The notes: generated from the letters alone by a model not told the origin. Shown: positions 59,601-62,471, counted from the stretch's first letter. The stretch: 64,000 nt of DNA from Bathymodiolus brooksi (GCA_963680875.1 OY804579.1:56743718-56807717), one strand, 5' to 3'. Numbers and translations: made by a program.

Positions 59601-61682
59601 TCTTGTTTTGTATGCGACTTCCTTATGTGCGAACTTTTTGTACTCGTTTTCTCTTCTAAAAATGACCTCATATATATTTGTCAGTTGTCATAATTTGTTA
59701 CTGTAATAATTACGGCTTAAGATTAATCAACCATCAACAGTTAAATGTTCTAGTTCTATCATATAGGTTCGTAATGAAATTCAATAATTGGTATATCTAC
59801 ATTTATACCTGATTATCACGTATAATTATTGAAATGTCTGTTCAAAGGGATTATATATTTCATCGTTAACTTGTCTCGTCGGATATCAATATCCTCTTAA
59901 GTTCAAATAGGATAAATTGATGGTTGTGTATATATTATGAACATATCTAGTCACGTTCCGTTCATACCAAATAGTACAATCATTGTGTTGTCTGTCCTTC
60001 CCCGATTTGCGGGTTCTGATTACCCCTTTGGTATCTTCAAACTCTTCTTAAAATATTTGTTATAACGAGGATTTCAAATATTTGTCTGTCCCGTGTTGCT
60101 TGAGATATAATATCGTTCAATTATATCAATGACGGCATTGGTAGTGTAATGCTTACCGTGTTCGCCTCAAGTGCGGTAGATCGTTTCTTCGAGTACGGTC
60201 GGGTCAATCTAAAGACTATAAGATTGGTATTTGTTGCTTCTCCGTTCACCACGTAGCACTAATAAGTAAGAGCAAGGACTGGTTTACTCGGAATCAGGAT
60301 AATGTGCCCGATTTAAATGATTGGTCTACCCGTGGACTGTTGCTTCATTGAGCTAACACTATGAAAGTCCAACTAAGCGCGTTGTCTAGTACAAAGCGGA
60401 TATCATCATCGCATTAAATGTTACTTGTTTTCGCCATGATATCGCTGAAAAATTTCTCATTTGGTGGTAAAAAGCAATCACGTACTCATTCATTTTTAAC
60501 TCCAACCGTCACCTAGAATGTAACCTGCGGCGTATTTTAGCTCTTCATTTCGTAGTGATTATTTGACTCCATGTTGTGTCTGGATTATAGTGTTGTACTC
60601 AGTAATTATCTGTTTTGTACCCGGATTGATTTGATCTATTACCCTTTGTACTTCGGTTCAACTTTGTTATTAATTATATATTTTCAATCTTGTTATTTAA
60701 GTCAATCATTCATTGTTTTGTGAACAAATTTGGCTAATAAAAAGATGATAATAATTAAATATAGGGATTTACAACAGACATTCTGACTGTAAATGAGAAG
60801 GTTAATATATTTTATTCTCCAGAGAGTCAGAGTTAATCAGATAATATTTTGTTATGGACAACGGCAAGTATTCATCATAGTATACTAATTACAAGGAAAT
60901 AATCAGGAAAGATGGTAGACCTTACAGGTGACAAAGGTTACATACTAAGGTATATAGATAATGAATATCACATTAAATCATAAATCGGTCAGAAATCTGA
61001 ATATTGATAAGGTAAACAAATTATCGCATCATATCAAACATCCAAAGACAATAATGATAGCGAAAACAAACCTTCCAATCATCTTCTGTTTTAACAAAAG
61101 GTTTATGGGCGAATATTGATTTACATTTTGTCAAACAGTAGCCTATATGGGTAGGTTGGCCAATTTTGTCCAGGGATCTCTTTATTGGAATAAGATGTTC
61201 AATAGACTGTATAGTCGCAAACCTTGGTAGCTAAATGACAAATGCAGCATGAAGAGGAGCGATGATCACAAGATAAGAAGCAGACATTGTTGAAAGTCTA
61301 ATCGCGCTTAAAGATACCGTTTTTTTCTTGTGGTGTATGATCTCAAAAAAACAAAACAAAATATCAATACACAAGTATAACAGTCACAGTTAAGAAATAC
61401 CACAACAAAACAAGACCACCACCTCTAAATATTACATACAACACTGGTGCTATTGAACCAACTTCATGGTATCCCATATTCTCCTTCAGATTATTTCTGT
61501 GTTTAAAATGAAAAAAAAAAGGAAATACATTTGTTATCTATACCATATATTACATACTTACTCCTTGTGTCTATGTAAGTTTCTGATATTATCCGAATGA
61601 AAGGATTTTCTGTGTGCAGATGGAAGTATGGTCCTGTGTAGTGTTTCCGGAAGCTAACTGTCAAATTGTGTTGTAATAAAAG
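5212..61682 (-). CDS. Receptor-type (particulate) guanylate cyclase, 19 visible exons, 5' partial
   Basis: Single-pass membrane receptor that makes cGMP from GTP. Joined exons (high to low coordinate): 61682-61562, 41571-41425, 40744-40563, 39090-38955, 32557-32403, 29509-29404, 25751-25673, 25162-25042, 24290-24117, 23363-23259, 22852-22781, 17845-17683, 12792-12643, 11982-11802, 11154-11014, 9341-9218, 7388-7046, 6628-6537, 5646-5212. This gives 1008 codons plus stop, with all junctions GT/AG and in phase. Visible residues: ligand-binding domain 1-282, TM about 287-308, pseudokinase about 350-630, linker 631-678, cyclase 679-about 875, tail to 1008. Seen: [30 protein letters not shown]744 and C816 are the guanine-selecting pair, D704 and D748 bind metal, N823 and R827 are catalytic. 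HRD is replaced by HGR, so the kinase domain should be inactive. The N-terminus lies beyond the window. Family resemblance to Gyc76C/NPR is from memory; the ligand is unknown. Confidence 0.93.
5982..6287. mobile_element. MITE with poly-G/poly-C arms and TTA target-site duplication
   Basis: Terminal repeats GGGACCGACCAT and ATGGTCGTTCCC, each followed inward by a ~20-base G or C run and TTATGGTTTTTT / AAAAAACCATAA. Flanked by TTA at 5979-5981 and 6288-6290. The 3-bp TTA duplication and GGG start suggest a PIF/Harbinger-type non-autonomous element. Lies in the intron between exons 18 and 19. Confidence 0.8.
6537..6628 (-). CDS. RGC exon 18: guanylate cyclase domain
   Basis: Acceptor TTTATTGCAG, donor GTAAAA; phase 1 in, phase 0 out. 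[20 protein letters not shown], then [10 protein letters not shown], which joins [10 protein letters not shown] of the last exon. Confidence 0.95.
7046..7388 (-). CDS. RGC exon 17: guanylate cyclase catalytic core
   Basis: Acceptor TTGTTTTAG, donor GTAAGT; phase 0 in, phase 1 out. [19 protein letters not shown] carries the guanine-recognition Glu (E744) and second metal Asp (D748). [15 protein letters not shown] and [19 protein letters not shown] carry C816, N823 and R827. All residues needed for GTP cyclisation are present. Confidence 0.97.
7465..7722 (+). mobile_element. SINE R3, nearly full length
   Basis: GGGCAGTCGTGGTTTTAATT head, AATCAGTGCCTATCACCACT, B-box region GAGTTGAAATCCCGCTCATG, the conserved middle, and tail GTTGAAAGTGACGTTAAACAC. 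Located in the intron between exons 16 and 17, opposite strand to the gene. Confidence 0.8.
8010..8385 (+). repeat. Dispersed repeat R2 with internal 39-bp minisatellite
   Basis: R2 begins GTAGATATCGAATTTAGTG and ends GCCCAAACAGGATAGCCAAA. Its segment AATAACCTTCATCAGGTAAG plus CTCAAGGTCAAACGATTGT is repeated seven times (starts 8042, 8081, 8120, 8159, 8198, 8237, 8276). The 39-bp unit equals 13 codons, so it is open on both strands without being a gene. Confidence 0.93.
8998..9192 (-). repeat. Dispersed repeat R1 copy
   Basis: GGAGCAGGAACTGCTTACC through TCGTGTTGCTAAATCC to GATTATAACTTTGGTATCTT, ending just downstream of exon 16. Confidence 0.75.
9218..9341 (-). CDS. RGC exon 16: start of guanylate cyclase domain
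   Basis: Acceptor ATTGTAG, donor GTAGTT; phase 2 in, phase 0 out. [10 protein letters not shown] then [16 protein letters not shown]704 is the first metal-binding Asp. Confidence 0.95.
9500..9885 (+). mobile_element. tRNA-derived SINE, type A
   Basis: Degenerate tRNA-like head (GCAATGATTAGCATGCTCGC, then GTGGTAGATCATGGGCTCGAG), a long body shared with the 60125 copy (TCGGAATCAGGATG, GTGGACTGTTG, AGTACAAAGCGGAC), and an end resembling CGCCATGATATAGCTGAAA...GGCGTTA. A bivalve-type SINE by resemblance. Confidence 0.78.
10157..10172. repeat. Short (TA)n microsatellite
   Basis: Alternating AT at the 5' end of an otherwise featureless AT-rich part of the intron between exons 15 and 16. Confidence 0.7.
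10664..10709. repeat. Interstitial telomere-like (CCCTAA)n tract
   Basis: CCCTAACCCTAACCCTTAAC then CTAACCCTAACCCTTACCCC: about seven units of the animal telomere repeat, with substitutions, inside an intron. Confidence 0.8.
11014..11154 (-). CDS. RGC exon 15: dimerisation linker (coiled coil)
   Basis: Acceptor TTTCATAAG, donor GTACTA (weak); phase 2 both ends. [43 protein letters not shown] is the signalling-helix coiled coil that couples the pseudokinase to the cyclase dimer. Confidence 0.92.
11802..11982 (-). CDS. RGC exon 14: end of kinase-homology domain
   Basis: Acceptor TCTCTCTTAG, donor GTGAGT; phase 1 in, phase 2 out. [16 protein letters not shown], then [19 protein letters not shown], the conserved CW..xPxxRP end of kinase-like folds. 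The acceptor lies inside a longer open stretch; frame with exon 13 decides it. Confidence 0.92.
12643..12792 (-). CDS. RGC exon 13: kinase-homology C-lobe
   Basis: Acceptor TGTTTTAG, donor GTACAG; phase 1 both ends. [15 protein letters not shown] and [20 protein letters not shown] are the family's APE-helix and helix F equivalents. The codon at the upstream junction reads Asn. Confidence 0.93.
15274..15342. repeat. Small foldback repeat
   Basis: TCAATCGTGACTACTCG pairs with CGAGTAGTTACGATTGGA, and inside it CCGCTAC pairs with GTAGCG. In the intron between exons 12 and 13. No TSD recognised. Confidence 0.6.
16858..17078 (+). repeat. Dispersed repeat R1, near-complete copy
   Basis: GATACCAAAGGGGTAATCAG, ACAACGATCTACAAATC, GATCGAGTAACACGAACCCC, then GGCAGTTCCTGCTCCACTAC: the best-preserved copy in the window. 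Confidence 0.82.
17452..17712. repeat. About 130-bp tandem duplication spanning the 3' end of exon 12
   Basis: Copy 1 (17452-17579) and copy 2 (17580-17712) both run from CAATAAAAxGT.. through CCTCCCATCTTAATGAAATC to GCATACTCCTCCAGATCTT. Copy 2 contains the real exon 12 end and GTGAGT donor. Copy 1 contains a diverged exon end followed by GTGGGT. Confidence 0.88.
17683..17845 (-). CDS. RGC exon 12: kinase-homology catalytic-loop region
   Basis: Acceptor CATTGCAG, donor GTGAGT; phase 0 in, phase 1 out. GLMYLHS, then HGRLKSSN in place of HRDxKxxN (catalytic Asp missing), then ISDFG. The 3' 31 bases and a mutated donor are duplicated just downstream (17546-17579). Confidence 0.93.
18113..18643. 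mobile_element. TIR element filled with a 44-bp tandem array
   Basis: Left end GAAAGTCGTGCCGGGAAACA and right end TGTTTCCCGGCACGACTTTC are inverted repeats of about 46 bp. Between them the right-hand unit (GACTTACATAATAAAATG plus TTTTTCTCTTTTGTGTTTCC CGGCAC) is repeated, giving 11 direct copies against a single inverted left copy. Located in the intron between exons 11 and 12. Confidence 0.9.
18930..18995 (-). repeat. R2 fragment
   Basis: TTATTTGGCTTTCCAATCTT to CCAGAAGCGCGTCGTGTG, reverse orientation, truncated. Confidence 0.65.
19004..19144. repeat. Foldback element, about 55-bp arms
   Basis: ATTACGTGATGTTTTTCATA and CTAGTTATAGGTCC pair with GGACCTATAACTAG and TATGAAAAACATCACGTAAT around a GC-richer loop (GCCTGAGGCGCAGCC). 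Adjacent 19150-19480 repeats TATTGGAC/TATTGGCCC motifs and may belong to the same element. Confidence 0.8.
19508..19905. mobile_element. Complete palindromic R2 foldback element
   Basis: Left arm (ACTACGGTTCTCCTCCCTCA ... TTAAATTATTTGGCTCTCCA ... CAGTTATTCC) is inverted in the right arm (GGAATAACCTTCATCGGG ... AAATAATTTAAAAG ... TTAGGGAGGAGAACCTTAGT). Loop at about 19692-19729. Other R2 copies are single arms of this structure. Confidence 0.8.
20795..20945. repeat. Foldback element
   Basis: ATTAAACAGATATATC, GAGGGGTATTTGCGAAAAAT and ACCAGTCTTGAGA pair with TCTCTCGACTGGT, ATTTTTCGCAAATACCCCTC and GCCATATCTGTTCAAT around a short TTCGGCTCGGG loop. Confidence 0.82.
20946..22780. other. Intron sequence, no gene seen
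   Basis: AT-rich intron between exons 11 and 12. One weak R5 fragment (CTCACTTCCCGGGCTTGATA) near 21310-21360; nothing else recognised. Confidence 0.6.
22781..22852 (-). CDS. RGC exon 11: kinase-homology domain
   Basis: Acceptor TTTTTTGAAG, donor GTAAGT; 24 codons, phase 0 both ends. [20 protein letters not shown] is a conserved stretch linking the hinge to helix E. Confidence 0.93.
23030..23185 (-). repeat. Degenerate R1 copy
   Basis: TGGGATTTGCGTTACTTGAT, then TTTTTCTTTTGGTTATTGTA and TCGCTTGGATTCTTCAAACT; diverged, between exons 10 and 11. Confidence 0.55.
23259..23363 (-). CDS. RGC exon 10: kinase-homology N-lobe
   Basis: Acceptor TTTACTTAG, donor GTATAT; 35 codons, phase 0 both ends. 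[18 protein letters not shown] and the hinge-region YCSKGSLQ match receptor cyclase pseudokinases. Confidence 0.93.
23780..23935 (+). repeat. Dispersed repeat R2 copy
   Basis: GTAGATATCAAATATAGTGC, ACAACGCGTTTCTGTAATAA, GAAAGATTGGATAGCTAAAT, GGGCCTAAACAGGATAGTC. Confidence 0.8.
24117..24290 (-). CDS. RGC exon 9: start of kinase-homology domain
   Basis: Acceptor TCTTTCAG, donor GTAGGT; phase 0 both ends, 58 codons. Contains [11 protein letters not shown], a Ser-rich stretch that is regulatory in family members, then [12 protein letters not shown] with the VAVK lysine kept (K388). Confidence 0.9.
24415..24535 (-). repeat. R1 fragment
   Basis: GATTAGTGTTTTGTGGATCA, TTTTCTTTCCGCCATTATCT, GATTACCCCTTTGG. 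Intron between exons 8 and 9. Confidence 0.7.
24830..25020 (-). repeat. R1 copy
   Basis: CTCGTGTTTTGTGGTGTTCG, CATATTGTTTGTCTTAATGT, GGTCATTGTATTGTCTCTGC; ends next to the donor of exon 8. Confidence 0.65.
25042..25162 (-). CDS. RGC exon 8: intracellular juxtamembrane region
   Basis: Acceptor TGTTTTAG, donor GTAAGG; phase 2 in, phase 0 out. [17 protein letters not shown] begins the cytoplasmic part. The (K/R)YEQELASxLWK pattern just after the membrane is characteristic of receptor guanylate cyclases. Confidence 0.92.
25385..25560 (+). mobile_element. SINE R3, 5'-truncated
   Basis: TGTGAGCTCGAATCCCGCTC (B-box region), GATACAACGTTATTTAATGC, CTCCACCAATAAAACTGACG, ATTGTTGAAAGTGGAGTTAA. Between exons 7 and 8, opposite strand. 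Confidence 0.78.
25673..25751 (-). CDS. RGC exon 7: transmembrane segment
   Basis: Acceptor TTATTCAG, donor GTATAG; phase 1 in, phase 2 out. Encodes one hydrophobic helix ([20 protein letters not shown]) followed by Y and Arg, the expected stop-transfer. About residues 287-308. Confidence 0.92.
25895..26090 (-). repeat. Dispersed repeat R5 copy
   Basis: Sequence related to the CTTGGTACAGGCATTT / GTGGCGGGATTA..CCAGTTTTATG / GGAACTGTTCC family, also seen near 3195-3300, 17330-17500, 21300-21360, 31045-31090, 33225-33300, 41280-41365 and 45745-45845. Type unknown. Confidence 0.5.
26321..26390. repeat. 22-bp tandem repeat, three copies
   Basis: ATATTTTATCTTCACGGTGT plus AC repeated with starts at 26321, 26343 and 26365. 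Confidence 0.92.
26765..26924. mobile_element. MITE, Tc1/mariner-pogo-like, TA-flanked
   Basis: Ends CAGTCAAACCTGTATTAAGA and GAGAGGTTTGACTG are inverted repeats, flanked by TA on both sides (26763-26764, 26925-26926). Internal AAGACAGGTGACCTCTTAAA. 160 bp, non-coding. Same family as 42902-43080. Confidence 0.85.
27485..27690 (-). mobile_element. tRNA-derived SINE, type C
   Basis: On the minus strand the head reads GTGGATGTGGTCGAGTGG (A-box-like TGGTCGAGTGG) and GGTGTGGGTTCAAATCCCGT (B-box GGTTCAAATCC), about 60 bases apart, as in a Ser/Leu-type tRNA. A non-tRNA body follows and ends at a (TA)n tract. The tRNA fold is not intact, so I call it a SINE and not a tRNA gene. Confidence 0.65.
27497..27522. 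repeat. (TA)n microsatellite
   Basis: About 13 TA units at the 3' end of the type C SINE. Confidence 0.9.
27700..29100. other. Intron between exons 6 and 7, no gene seen
   Basis: AT-rich. A short R1 fragment (GATACCAAAGGGGTAATCAA) at about 28407-28427. Nothing else recognised. Confidence 0.6.
29130..29320 (-). repeat. Dispersed repeat R2 copy
   Basis: ACTAAGGTTCTTCTCCCTCA, TCCCAAAGACTTTG, TTCGTCATGCGCACTAATTT. Single arm of the foldback, in reverse, just downstream of exon 6. Confidence 0.8.
29404..29509 (-). CDS. RGC exon 6: juxtamembrane ectodomain
   Basis: Acceptor GATTTCAG, donor GTAAGT; phase 0 in, phase 1 out. Contains [17 protein letters not shown] then GQLC. The Cys pair (about residues 271 and 278) sits just outside the membrane, as is usual in receptor cyclases. 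Confidence 0.9.
30421..31036. repeat. 88-bp minisatellite, seven near-identical copies
   Basis: Unit begins TAAACTGATATTGTCATATA and ends GATTGCTTGCAGGACAATAA; starts at 30421, 30509, 30597, 30685, 30773, 30861 and 30949. Copies appear identical except one C/G change near 30923. In the intron between exons 5 and 6. Confidence 0.97.
31968..32402 (-). repeat. 87-bp minisatellite carrying copies of the exon 5 end and splice donor
   Basis: Five 87-bp units follow exon 5. Read in gene orientation each has CGCAAACTCTTGTACTCCCT (the last 20 bases of exon 5), then GTAAGC, about 60 bp of intron, and the acceptor-like TTATTTCAAG before the next unit. Potential exon ends lie at 32316, 32229, 32142, 32055 and 31968. 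The two units nearest the exon have TGA where the others have CGA. Confidence 0.93.
32403..32557 (-). CDS. RGC exon 5: ligand-binding domain
   Basis: Acceptor TATTGTATAG; phase 1 in, phase 0 out. Contains [20 protein letters not shown], the conserved NxxGDAEGN(F/Y)T core. The donor is CCT|GTTAGT at 32402-32397. The last ~21 exon bases and the donor are repeated five times in the following intron (31968-32402), so alternative exon ends are possible. Confidence 0.88.
32915..33125 (+). repeat. Dispersed repeat R4 copy
   Basis: AAGGGTAATAACAAAATAAC, CCGAACTCCGAACAATCTTC, AAACAGACAAAATCAGTCAA, CTTGGTACAGGCATTTTCAA, AATGGTGGGTTGAATCAGAT. Four copies in the window; class unknown. Confidence 0.82.
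33470..33540 (-). mobile_element. SINE R3 3' fragment
   Basis: GGTGTTTAATACCACTTTCA and ACAATGTTACATTTAATATC match the reversed R3 tail. Confidence 0.55.
34068..34285 (+). repeat. Dispersed repeat R4 copy
   Basis: Over 90 percent alike by eye to the 32915 copy (CCGAACTCCGAACAATCTTA ... GCGCCAAACCTCCCGCTTTT), preceded by an R1 start at 34027. Only about 1.1 kb separates the two copies. Confidence 0.82.
34441..34805 (-). pseudogene. Reverse-transcriptase C-terminal fragment
   Basis: Open for about 120 codons: [58 protein letters not shown], then stop. This resembles the region after the catalytic motif of an RT family widespread in marine invertebrates (possibly Penelope-like, tentative). The active site is absent; the 5' side is cut off by an R1 copy at about 34815. 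Confidence 0.75.
34815..35000 (+). repeat. Dispersed repeat R1 copy with (GAA)n start
   Basis: GAAGAAGAAGAAG, then ACAACACAATGACCAAAAGA, ATCGAGTAACACGAACACCA, GGTGAACTCAGGTGCTCCGG. Confidence 0.78.
35000..37426. other. Intron between exons 4 and 5, no gene seen
   Basis: AT-rich. A ~100-bp direct repeat: AAAATAACTATCCAGTTTAA with CATACAGCTTCTTTACATGA at about 35408-35520 and again at 36000-36130, including a poly-C/poly-A run. Otherwise nothing recognised. Confidence 0.6.
37427..37527. repeat. Foldback element
   Basis: TAGCTGCAGAACCGTAG pairs with CTATGGTTCCGCAGCTA, and AGGTCCTT pairs with AAGGACCT inside. 101 bp. Confidence 0.75.
37687..38345 (-). pseudogene. 5'-truncated non-LTR retrotransposon: RT C-terminus and 3' UTR
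   Basis: [15 protein letters not shown], then an in-frame TAA, then [67 protein letters not shown], then TAG: the C-terminal thumb-to-end region of CR1/Jockey-type reverse transcriptases. A 3' UTR follows and ends in (GAA)n at 37702-37687. 5' truncation and one stop indicate a dead insertion, same strand as the host gene. Confidence 0.88.
38677..38782. repeat. Foldback element with A/T-rich stem
   Basis: GACTCTTCACAGTCACTTGA AGTT pairs with AACTTCAAGAGACTGTGGAC TC; between them a (TAAAAA)n stretch pairs with a (TTTTTA)n stretch. Confidence 0.8.
38955..39090 (-). CDS. RGC exon 4: ligand-binding domain
   Basis: Acceptor CTCTACAG, donor GTAGGT; phase 0 in, phase 1 out. Contains [14 protein letters not shown] and the sequon NGT. 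The split codon A|GT (Ser) joins RYK to SAMGYINRI of exon 5. Confidence 0.92.
39815..39955 (-). repeat. Dispersed repeat R2 copy
   Basis: TCTTACTCCCAAAGACCTTA, CCTGATGAAGGTTATTTCCA, GAAACGCGTCGTAAGCACTA, GATATCTACGTTTGT. Between exons 3 and 4. Confidence 0.8.
40408..40492 (+). repeat. R2 fragment
   Basis: AACGTATATATCAAATTTAG, GAATAACCTTCATCAAGTAC, GCTCAAAGTCGAAAGATTG. About 70 bases downstream of exon 3. Confidence 0.75.
40563..40744 (-). CDS. RGC exon 3: ligand-binding domain
   Basis: Acceptor TTTCAG, donor GTAAGT; phase 1 in, phase 0 out. Contains [13 protein letters not shown] and sequons NVS, NFT and NFT, consistent with an exposed glycosylated ectodomain. Confidence 0.92.
40935..40990 (-). 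mobile_element. SINE type A head fragment
   Basis: Reversed tRNA-like head (GTAGCGTAATAGTTAGCGTG, CTCGCCTCGAGACATG). Only the head remains. Confidence 0.5.
41425..41571 (-). CDS. RGC exon 2: ligand-binding domain
   Basis: Acceptor TTTACAG, donor GTAAGA; phase 1 in, phase 1 out. Contains [20 protein letters not shown], a signature of the receptor cyclase ANF-receptor fold, and leads into EYLEG at the next junction. Confidence 0.92.
41630..41770 (-). repeat. R1 copy
   Basis: TTGTGTTGCTGAATCTTTAG, GTAGTGTTTTGTGCACCAGT, TACGACTTCTGATTACC, GGTATCTTCAAACTTTTCTT. In the 20-kb intron just upstream of exon 2. Confidence 0.75.
41990..42157 (-). mobile_element. SINE R3 copy
   Basis: Reverse of the R3 tail and middle: GTCTTTAACGCCACTTTCAA, CGTGGTGGTCAGTTTTATTG, GAGTACCCGGAGAAAACCAC, TGTTGTATCGAGTACACCTC, GAGCGGGATTCGGA. 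Confidence 0.8.
42902..43080. mobile_element. MITE, Tc1/mariner-pogo-like, TA-flanked (second copy)
   Basis: CAGTCAAACCTGTATTAAAA ... GGGCAGGTTTGACTG between TA (42900-42901) and TA (43081-43082). 179 bp; carries GACTGCTTATTAGAGG, which is missing from the 26765 copy. Confidence 0.85.
43196..43410 (+). mobile_element. SINE R3 with internal deletion
   Basis: GGGGCGTCGTAGACGTGATC head and CAGTGCCTATTACCACTAAA are joined directly to GATAAAGTTTGTCAGTAACT, so the B-box segment seen in the 46630 copy is missing. Confidence 0.78.
43710..43974. mobile_element. hAT-type MITE with perfect 14-bp TIRs and 8-bp TSD
   Basis: CAGTGCCGGATTTA at the left and TAAATCCGGCACTG at the right are perfect inverted repeats. 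CATATGAT occurs on both sides (43702-43709 and 43975-43982). An 8-bp duplication and CAGxGxCGG ends are typical of hAT elements. 265 bp, non-autonomous. Confidence 0.9.
44000..46600. other. 20-kb intron: no gene seen in this part
   Basis: AT-rich with one R4 fragment (45628). An open, hydrophobic minus-strand stretch at about 45425-45545, ending at a good donor (CTTG|GTAAGA), could be a chance or alternative exon but has no supported acceptor or homology. Confidence 0.5.
45628..45746 (+). repeat. R4 fragment
   Basis: AAGAGTAATAACAAAATTAC to CCGGAAAACTGTGAAAACCG; truncated before the CTTGGTACAGG part. Confidence 0.8.
46630..46882 (+). mobile_element. SINE R3, full-length type copy
   Basis: GGGGGCCGTGATGGTCTTGA head; AATCAGTGCCTATCACCACT; B-box region GCGAGTTCGAATCCCGCTC; GATACAACATTATGTGATAA; CTCCATCAATAAAACTAACC; TTGTTGAAAGTGGCGTTAAA. 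Best-preserved R3 copy. Confidence 0.83.
47125..47230 (+). repeat. Dispersed repeat R2 copy
   Basis: AACGTAGATATCGAATTTAA, GAATAACCTTCTTTAGGTAG, GATTGGAAAGCCAAATAATT. Confidence 0.8.
47893..48055 (+). repeat. Dispersed repeat R2 copy
   Basis: AGCGTAGATATCTAAAATAG, GTAATCTTCATCGGGTATGT, AAAGTCTTTGGAAGCAAGAA, AAGGGCCTAAACAGTATAGC. Confidence 0.82.
48687..49135 (+). repeat. R1 copy with internal 62-bp minisatellite
   Basis: The first ~62 bp of R1 (AGATACCAAAAGGGTAATCA to AGACAACACAATGGTCAAA) occur six times, starting at 48691, 48753, 48815, 48877, 48939 and 49001, after which R1 continues (GGACAAACAACGATCTACAA). Confidence 0.93.
49265..49425 (+). repeat. R1 copy
   Basis: AAAGATATCATCAAAGGTGT, AAACAATTATCTACAAAACA, GATTGAGCAACACGAACTCC; only about 130 bases from the amplified copy. 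Confidence 0.78.
49735..49785 (-). repeat. R2 fragment
   Basis: AACTAACGCGTCGTTCGCAC then GTGTGATATCTACATTTTTA. Confidence 0.6.
51316..51456 (+). repeat. R1 copy
   Basis: GATACCAAAGGGGCAATCAG, CGAAGAACAGACAACACAAT, GATCGAGTAACACGAACCCA. Inserted in duplication copy 1 only. Confidence 0.82.
51825..51870 (-). repeat. R2 fragment
   Basis: CGTACGCACTAATTTAGATA then TCTACGTTTGTATC, reverse orientation. Confidence 0.6.
52200..53220. other. 20-kb intron: no gene or repeat recognised
   Basis: AT-rich sequence with homopolymer runs; no supported feature. Confidence 0.6.
53230..53330 (-). mobile_element. SINE R3 3' fragment
   Basis: GGTACTTAACACCACTTTCA, TTGTGGCGGTCAGTTTCATT, GGAGTACCCGGTGAAAACCG, then lost. 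Confidence 0.75.
54021..54050. repeat. (TGT)n microsatellite
   Basis: About eight TGT units; the plus-strand poly-Cys reading is a repeat artefact. Confidence 0.85.
54600..54832 (-). repeat. R1 copy
   Basis: CCACCAGTGGAACATATACT, CCGGAGCACCTAAGTTCACG, GGTTCGTGTTGCTCAATCTG, GATTGCCCCTTTGGTATCTT; near full length. Confidence 0.82.
55454..55585. repeat. Long foldback, 60-bp arms, 13-base loop
   Basis: TAATGTTGTGTTAGCAATGA ... GGTTGAAGACATAGTGCAC is inverted as GTGCACTATGTCTTCAACCC ... TCATTGCTAACACAACATTA around GACTCGAAGGGGA. Very few mismatches, so probably a recent foldback/MITE insertion. Confidence 0.9.
56335..56450 (-). mobile_element. SINE R3 3' fragment
   Basis: CAACAATTTCAATACTATTT, ACCGTGGCAGTCAGTTTTAT, GGAGTACCCGGAGAAAGCCA, then truncated. 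Confidence 0.75.
57678..57768 (+). repeat. R2 fragment
   Basis: TTGTAGATATCTAATTTAGA, AATAACCTTCATCAGGTATG, GGAAAGCCAAATAATATAGC. Confidence 0.75.
58150..58775 (+). pseudogene. Decayed reverse-transcriptase domain
   Basis: Shifting frames encode [23 protein letters not shown] (at the position of the expected YIDD catalytic motif), FGDYVE, then [28 protein letters not shown] and [12 protein letters not shown]. Frameshifts, stops and the Asp-to-Lys change make it inactive. Same RT family as the 34441 fragment; possibly Penelope-like, which I cannot confirm. Confidence 0.75.
58868..59045 (-). repeat. R1 copy
   Basis: CGAGCAGTCGAGTTCACC, GGGGTTCGTGTTGTTCGATC, TTGCAGACCATTGTTGTCAT. Directly follows the RT pseudogene's 3' flank. 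Confidence 0.72.
59057..59118. repeat. 30-bp direct duplication
   Basis: CGGAACAATAAACGTTACAT GGCAGGTGTA occurs twice in a row. Confidence 0.88.
59120..59980. other. 20-kb intron: nothing recognised
   Basis: AT-rich, without supported coding, RNA or repeat features. Confidence 0.6.
59985..60055 (-). repeat. R1 terminal fragment
   Basis: TGTTGTCTGTCCTTCCCCGA, GATTACCCCTTTGGTATCTT, CAAACTCTTCTT. Confidence 0.75.
60125..60495 (+). mobile_element. tRNA-derived SINE, type A
   Basis: GGCATTGGTAGTGTAATGCT, GTGTTCGCCTCAAGTGCGGT, TCGAGTACGGTCGGGTCAAT, TCGGAATCAGGATAATGTGC, GTGGACTGTTGC, GTCTAGTACAAAGCGGA, TCGCCATGATATCGCTGAAA. Same family as 9500-9885 and better preserved. Confidence 0.8.
61562..61682 (-). 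CDS. RGC exon 1 (first visible): ligand-binding domain
   Basis: Acceptor TTTCGCAG, donor AGTAAGT; enters in phase 0 and leaves in phase 1. Encodes 40 residues including NLTVS (possible N-glycosylation) and ISETYIDTR, which runs straight into IYVMLGK of the next exon across a 20-kb intron. Earlier exons are not visible to the right. Confidence 0.85.
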
Positions 61683-61798
61683 CTGCGAAATAAATGAAAA
61701 TTGATTTAATCATGAGCAAACAAAAGAAAGAAAATAAGCCAATGACAATTTGTTGTAATCTTCTCTCATTCATTTCCCCCCTTTAAATTCTTAAGTTT

Positions 61799-61802
<4 letters not shown>

Positions 61803-61840
<38 letters not shown>
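61803..61840. repeat. (CAAT)n microsatellite
   Basis: About ten CAAT units just upstream of exon 1 in gene orientation. (CAAT)n tracts commonly follow bivalve SINE tails, but no SINE body is visible here. Confidence 0.93.
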
Positions 61841-61843
<3 letters not shown>

Positions 61844-62059
61844 CATTACTACCTATGCCAGTATCGGACGAGTTTACTTATATATTCTTTCACTTGATTC
61901 TATCAAAATTAAATATGAATAGAAAGGCAATTTACATGATAAAGAAATAAATCTAATAAAAATACTACCGGTAATTCGGTGAAAAACTGTGATATATGAA
62001 ATAGAACGAGCATCTAAAAACAATAGAATACGGCTAACGTCATATTTATTGCTATGTGT

Positions 62060-62300
62060 ATCTCAGCGCAATTTCAAATGTTGATCAATGTATCTCAATG
62101 TAATTTCAAATGTTGATCAATGTATCACAATGTAATTTCAAATGTATATCAATGTATTTCAAAACAATTTCAAATGTTGATCAATAATTTTAAATGTTGA
62201 TCAATGTATCGCAATGTAATTTCAAATGTATATCAATGTATCTCAATACAATTTCAAATGTTGATCAATGTATCTAAATACAATTTCAAATGTAAGTTAC
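62060..62300. repeat. 32-bp degenerate minisatellite, about eight copies
   Basis: ATTTCAAATGTTGATCAATG plus TATCTCAATGTA; starts near 62071, 62103, 62135 and 62167, then continuing with small indels. More diverged than the other arrays, so probably older. Confidence 0.9.
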
Positions 62301-62471
62301 TAGTTACTATGCATACAAGCTATGAAAATCAAATTGTGTAAGAAGATGACAGTTTAGTTAAACCGTTCTGCAGAGACGATAATAAACGATGGATTTTCAT
62401 AAAGTACTGCGTTGACTACTATTATACCTAATTTGTCCCAGTATTGTTAAACATGCTGTCATAGTGACATC

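Noticed and set aside
61449..61508. Possible small exon on the minus strand just after exon 1 (open, with acceptor- and donor-like ends)
   Set aside because: Exon 1 joins exon 2 in perfect phase and family context without it; the intervening intron would be only about 55 bases.
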